Shown here: piece by piece, positions 62,900-64,000 of the stretch | Position numbering within the stretch: the stretch's first letter is position 1 | How the letters are laid out: each line of letters opens with the position of its first letter | DNA from: Stutzerimonas degradans | Lineage (GTDB): Bacteria > Pseudomonadota > Gammaproteobacteria > Pseudomonadales > Pseudomonadaceae | Length of the DNA stretch: 64,000 nucleotides | Assembly: GCF_024448505.1 (NCBI RefSeq) | Contig: NZ_JAMOHV010000005.1 | Location: 124,001 to 188,000, forward strand | Direction of reading: 5' to 3' | Translations under genes and position numbers: made by a program | The notes under the pieces: model-generated | Told to the model about the DNA's origin: nothing | Databases searched by the model: none | The model's input: only the letters and a program-made list of their open reading frames with translations

Positions 62900-63244
62900 A
62901 TGGCTACCAACCGTTCGCGTCGCCTGCGCAAGAAGCTCTGTGTCGACGAATTCCAGGAGCTCGGCTTCGAGATCAACCTGACCTATCGCGAAGGCGTGGA
63001 CGCCAAGGCCGTGGATGACTTCCTTGAGGAGTTCGTTACCGAAGCGATGGAAGCCAAGGGTCTCGGCTATATCGGTGGCGAAGATTATGGTTTCGTTTGC
63101 CTCGCTCGTCGCGGCTCGGTCAGCGAAGAGCAGCGTGCGCAAGTGGATGCCTGGCTGAAGGGGCGTGCCGAGCTGGCCGAATACTCCGTCAGTCCGCTGA
63201 TGGATGTCTGGTACCCGGAAAACCCGATCAGGACCGAGGCGTAG
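62900..63244 (+). CDS. yggL: YggL family 50S ribosome-binding protein
   Basis: The 114-residue DUF469 protein has NRSRRLRKKLCVDEFQELGFEI, then DFLEEFVTEAMEAKGLGYIGG and CLARRGSVSEEQRAQVDAWL. The E. coli homologue binds the 50S subunit. AAGGA precedes ATG 62900. It overlaps the end of the convergent FUSC gene by 17 bases. Confidence 0.94.
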   Translation: MATNRSRRLRKKLCVDEFQELGFEINLTYREGVDAKAVDDFLEEFVTEAMEAKGLGYIGGEDYGFVCLARRGSVSEEQRAQVDAWLKGRAELAEYSVSPLMDVWYPENPIRTEA

Positions 63245-64000
63245 TCGCGTCTCGCGCCTGGTCCTCTTGAGCCGTCGCCTGCGGTCGTTTCGACGACCGC
63301 CTGGTGATGAGTCGGCGCAGCAGGTACATGACCAGCGTTGCGCCGAGGGCGATCCCGACGCCGATGGTCGCATTGATCAACCGCATTTGCGGCAGGTTCC
63401 AGTCCTGCGCCAGGGTTTCGGCCAGCAGCAGGAAGCCAAGCGTCGCCTGCAGGACGAACAGTCCGTAGTGATGCGCCTGGAACGCCCGTCCGAAAAAGAT
63501 CAGCGGCAGCAGGATCATCACCATCAACGGTGGATCCGCCAGGCTGTGCCCCATGTAAATCAGGATGGCCGCCGCTCCGAGAACGCCCAGGCAAGCCTGT
63601 AGCGCCCGCATCAGACTCCGTTCCATATCCAGTTGCAGCGTGGTGAATACCGCCAGCGTCAGCCAGTAGCCGCGTGGCAGGTCCGCCAGTTCGACGATCG
63701 CGCCGCCGAGCGCACAGGCCAGCACATAGGTCAGCGCATGTTGCCTCCACTGACGGATCGGCGTACGCCGTGCATGGCGTCGCAGCACGCGCAGCAGGCT
63801 CATCAGACGCGGCATGTAAGGCCACATGCGCAAGCCATGTACGCCGCGCATGCCGAACGCGAGCAGCGTCACCCACAGCCCACCGAGCGCAAACAATATT
63901 GCAATCGCATAAGGGTTGTTGAAATCGGCGATGCCGTACTGGCCCTGCCCCAGGCACAGGCAGATCGCCAGGCCGATGCCCAGCTTGCCGGCTTCGTTGC
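63228..64000 (-). CDS. FUSC-family membrane transporter, C-terminal part (5' end outside window)
   Basis: The frame is open to the window edge, giving 256 visible residues and no start. The visible part has a hydrophobic block (about four to five helices including PYAIAILFALGGLWVTLLAFGMRG and the later LTYVLACALGGAIVELADLPRGYWLTLAVFTTLQLDMERS), repeated glycine/leucine helices and a basic C-terminal tail. It matches the C-terminal membrane half of FUSC/YccS-type proteins, which export aromatic acids or similar compounds. The substrate is unknown. The stop lies inside yggL on the other strand. Confidence 0.85.
   Translation of the reverse strand, partial: NEAGKLGIGLAICLCLGQGQYGIADFNNPYAIAILFALGGLWVTLLAFGMRGVHGLRMWPYMPRLMSLLRVLRRHARRTPIRQWRQHALTYVLACALGGAIVELADLPRGYWLTLAVFTTLQLDMERSLMRALQACLGVLGAAAILIYMGHSLADPPLMVMILLPLIFFGRAFQAHHYGLFVLQATLGFLLLAETLAQDWNLPQMRLINATIGVGIALGATLVMYLLRRLITRRSSKRPQATAQEDQARDATTPRS

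Overview
This is a GC-rich chromosomal window from a gammaproteobacterium of the Pseudomonas group, most likely a Stutzerimonas/Pseudomonas stutzeri-like species. The inference rests on a fused nuoCD in a complete 13-gene complex I operon, a 1620-residue NAD-dependent glutamate dehydrogenase, the order moxR-DUF58-DUF4381-batA-batB-batD, the order pyrD-rmf-rlmKL-dacB-yggL, and a NasS/NasT-controlled nitrate assimilation locus with a kinase gene beside the transporter. No insertion sequence, prophage, CRISPR array or rRNA was seen.

Layout. (1) 1-2160: 3' end of cysS, folD facing it, and tRNA-Arg(TCT), tRNA-His(GTG) and tRNA-Leu(TAG). (2) 2279-13056: an accessory phosphorus-scavenging block. A membrane protein with a degenerate GGDEF domain and an AraC-type regulator read leftward. 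Facing them are a TonB-dependent receptor, a two-domain beta-propeller phytase lipoprotein, a TolQ/TolR-like motor pair, a TonB protein with a TolA-like stalk, and a Tat-exported PhoX-type phosphatase. A good Pho box lies upstream of the receptor. (3) 13126-15431: a Yip1-family membrane protein divergent from a MarR regulator and a cytochrome P450, with a repeated AT-rich operator between them. (4) 15524-30479: nuoA-N on the minus strand. (5) 30626-43871: nitrate assimilation (nirB-nirD-nasA-cobA; narK/nasA-type transporter plus a PP2C-Ser/Thr kinase; nasS-nasT), with a pfkB-like sugar kinase gene embedded. Both structural operons start from sigma-54-type promoters followed by ANTAR-type antiterminator/terminator leaders, the expected RNA target of NasT. 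(6) 43981-50741: moxR/bat operon. (7) 50927-64000: gdhB and housekeeping genes, ending in a FUSC-family gene cut by the window edge.

How it fits together. Region 2 reads as a self-contained outer-membrane system for organic phosphate. Phytase and PhoX release phosphate, the receptor imports a substrate (phytate, its metal complex or a degradation product), and a dedicated hybrid Tol/Ton motor powers it under phosphate-starvation control. Region 5 is a complete nitrate-to-ammonium pathway. It combines import, reduction, siroheme supply, nitrogen-limitation activation (sigma-54/NtrC) and nitrate-dependent readthrough (NasS/NasT). The two most rewarding items are the phytate-type TonB locus and the pair of matched ANTAR leaders that share one hexaloop.
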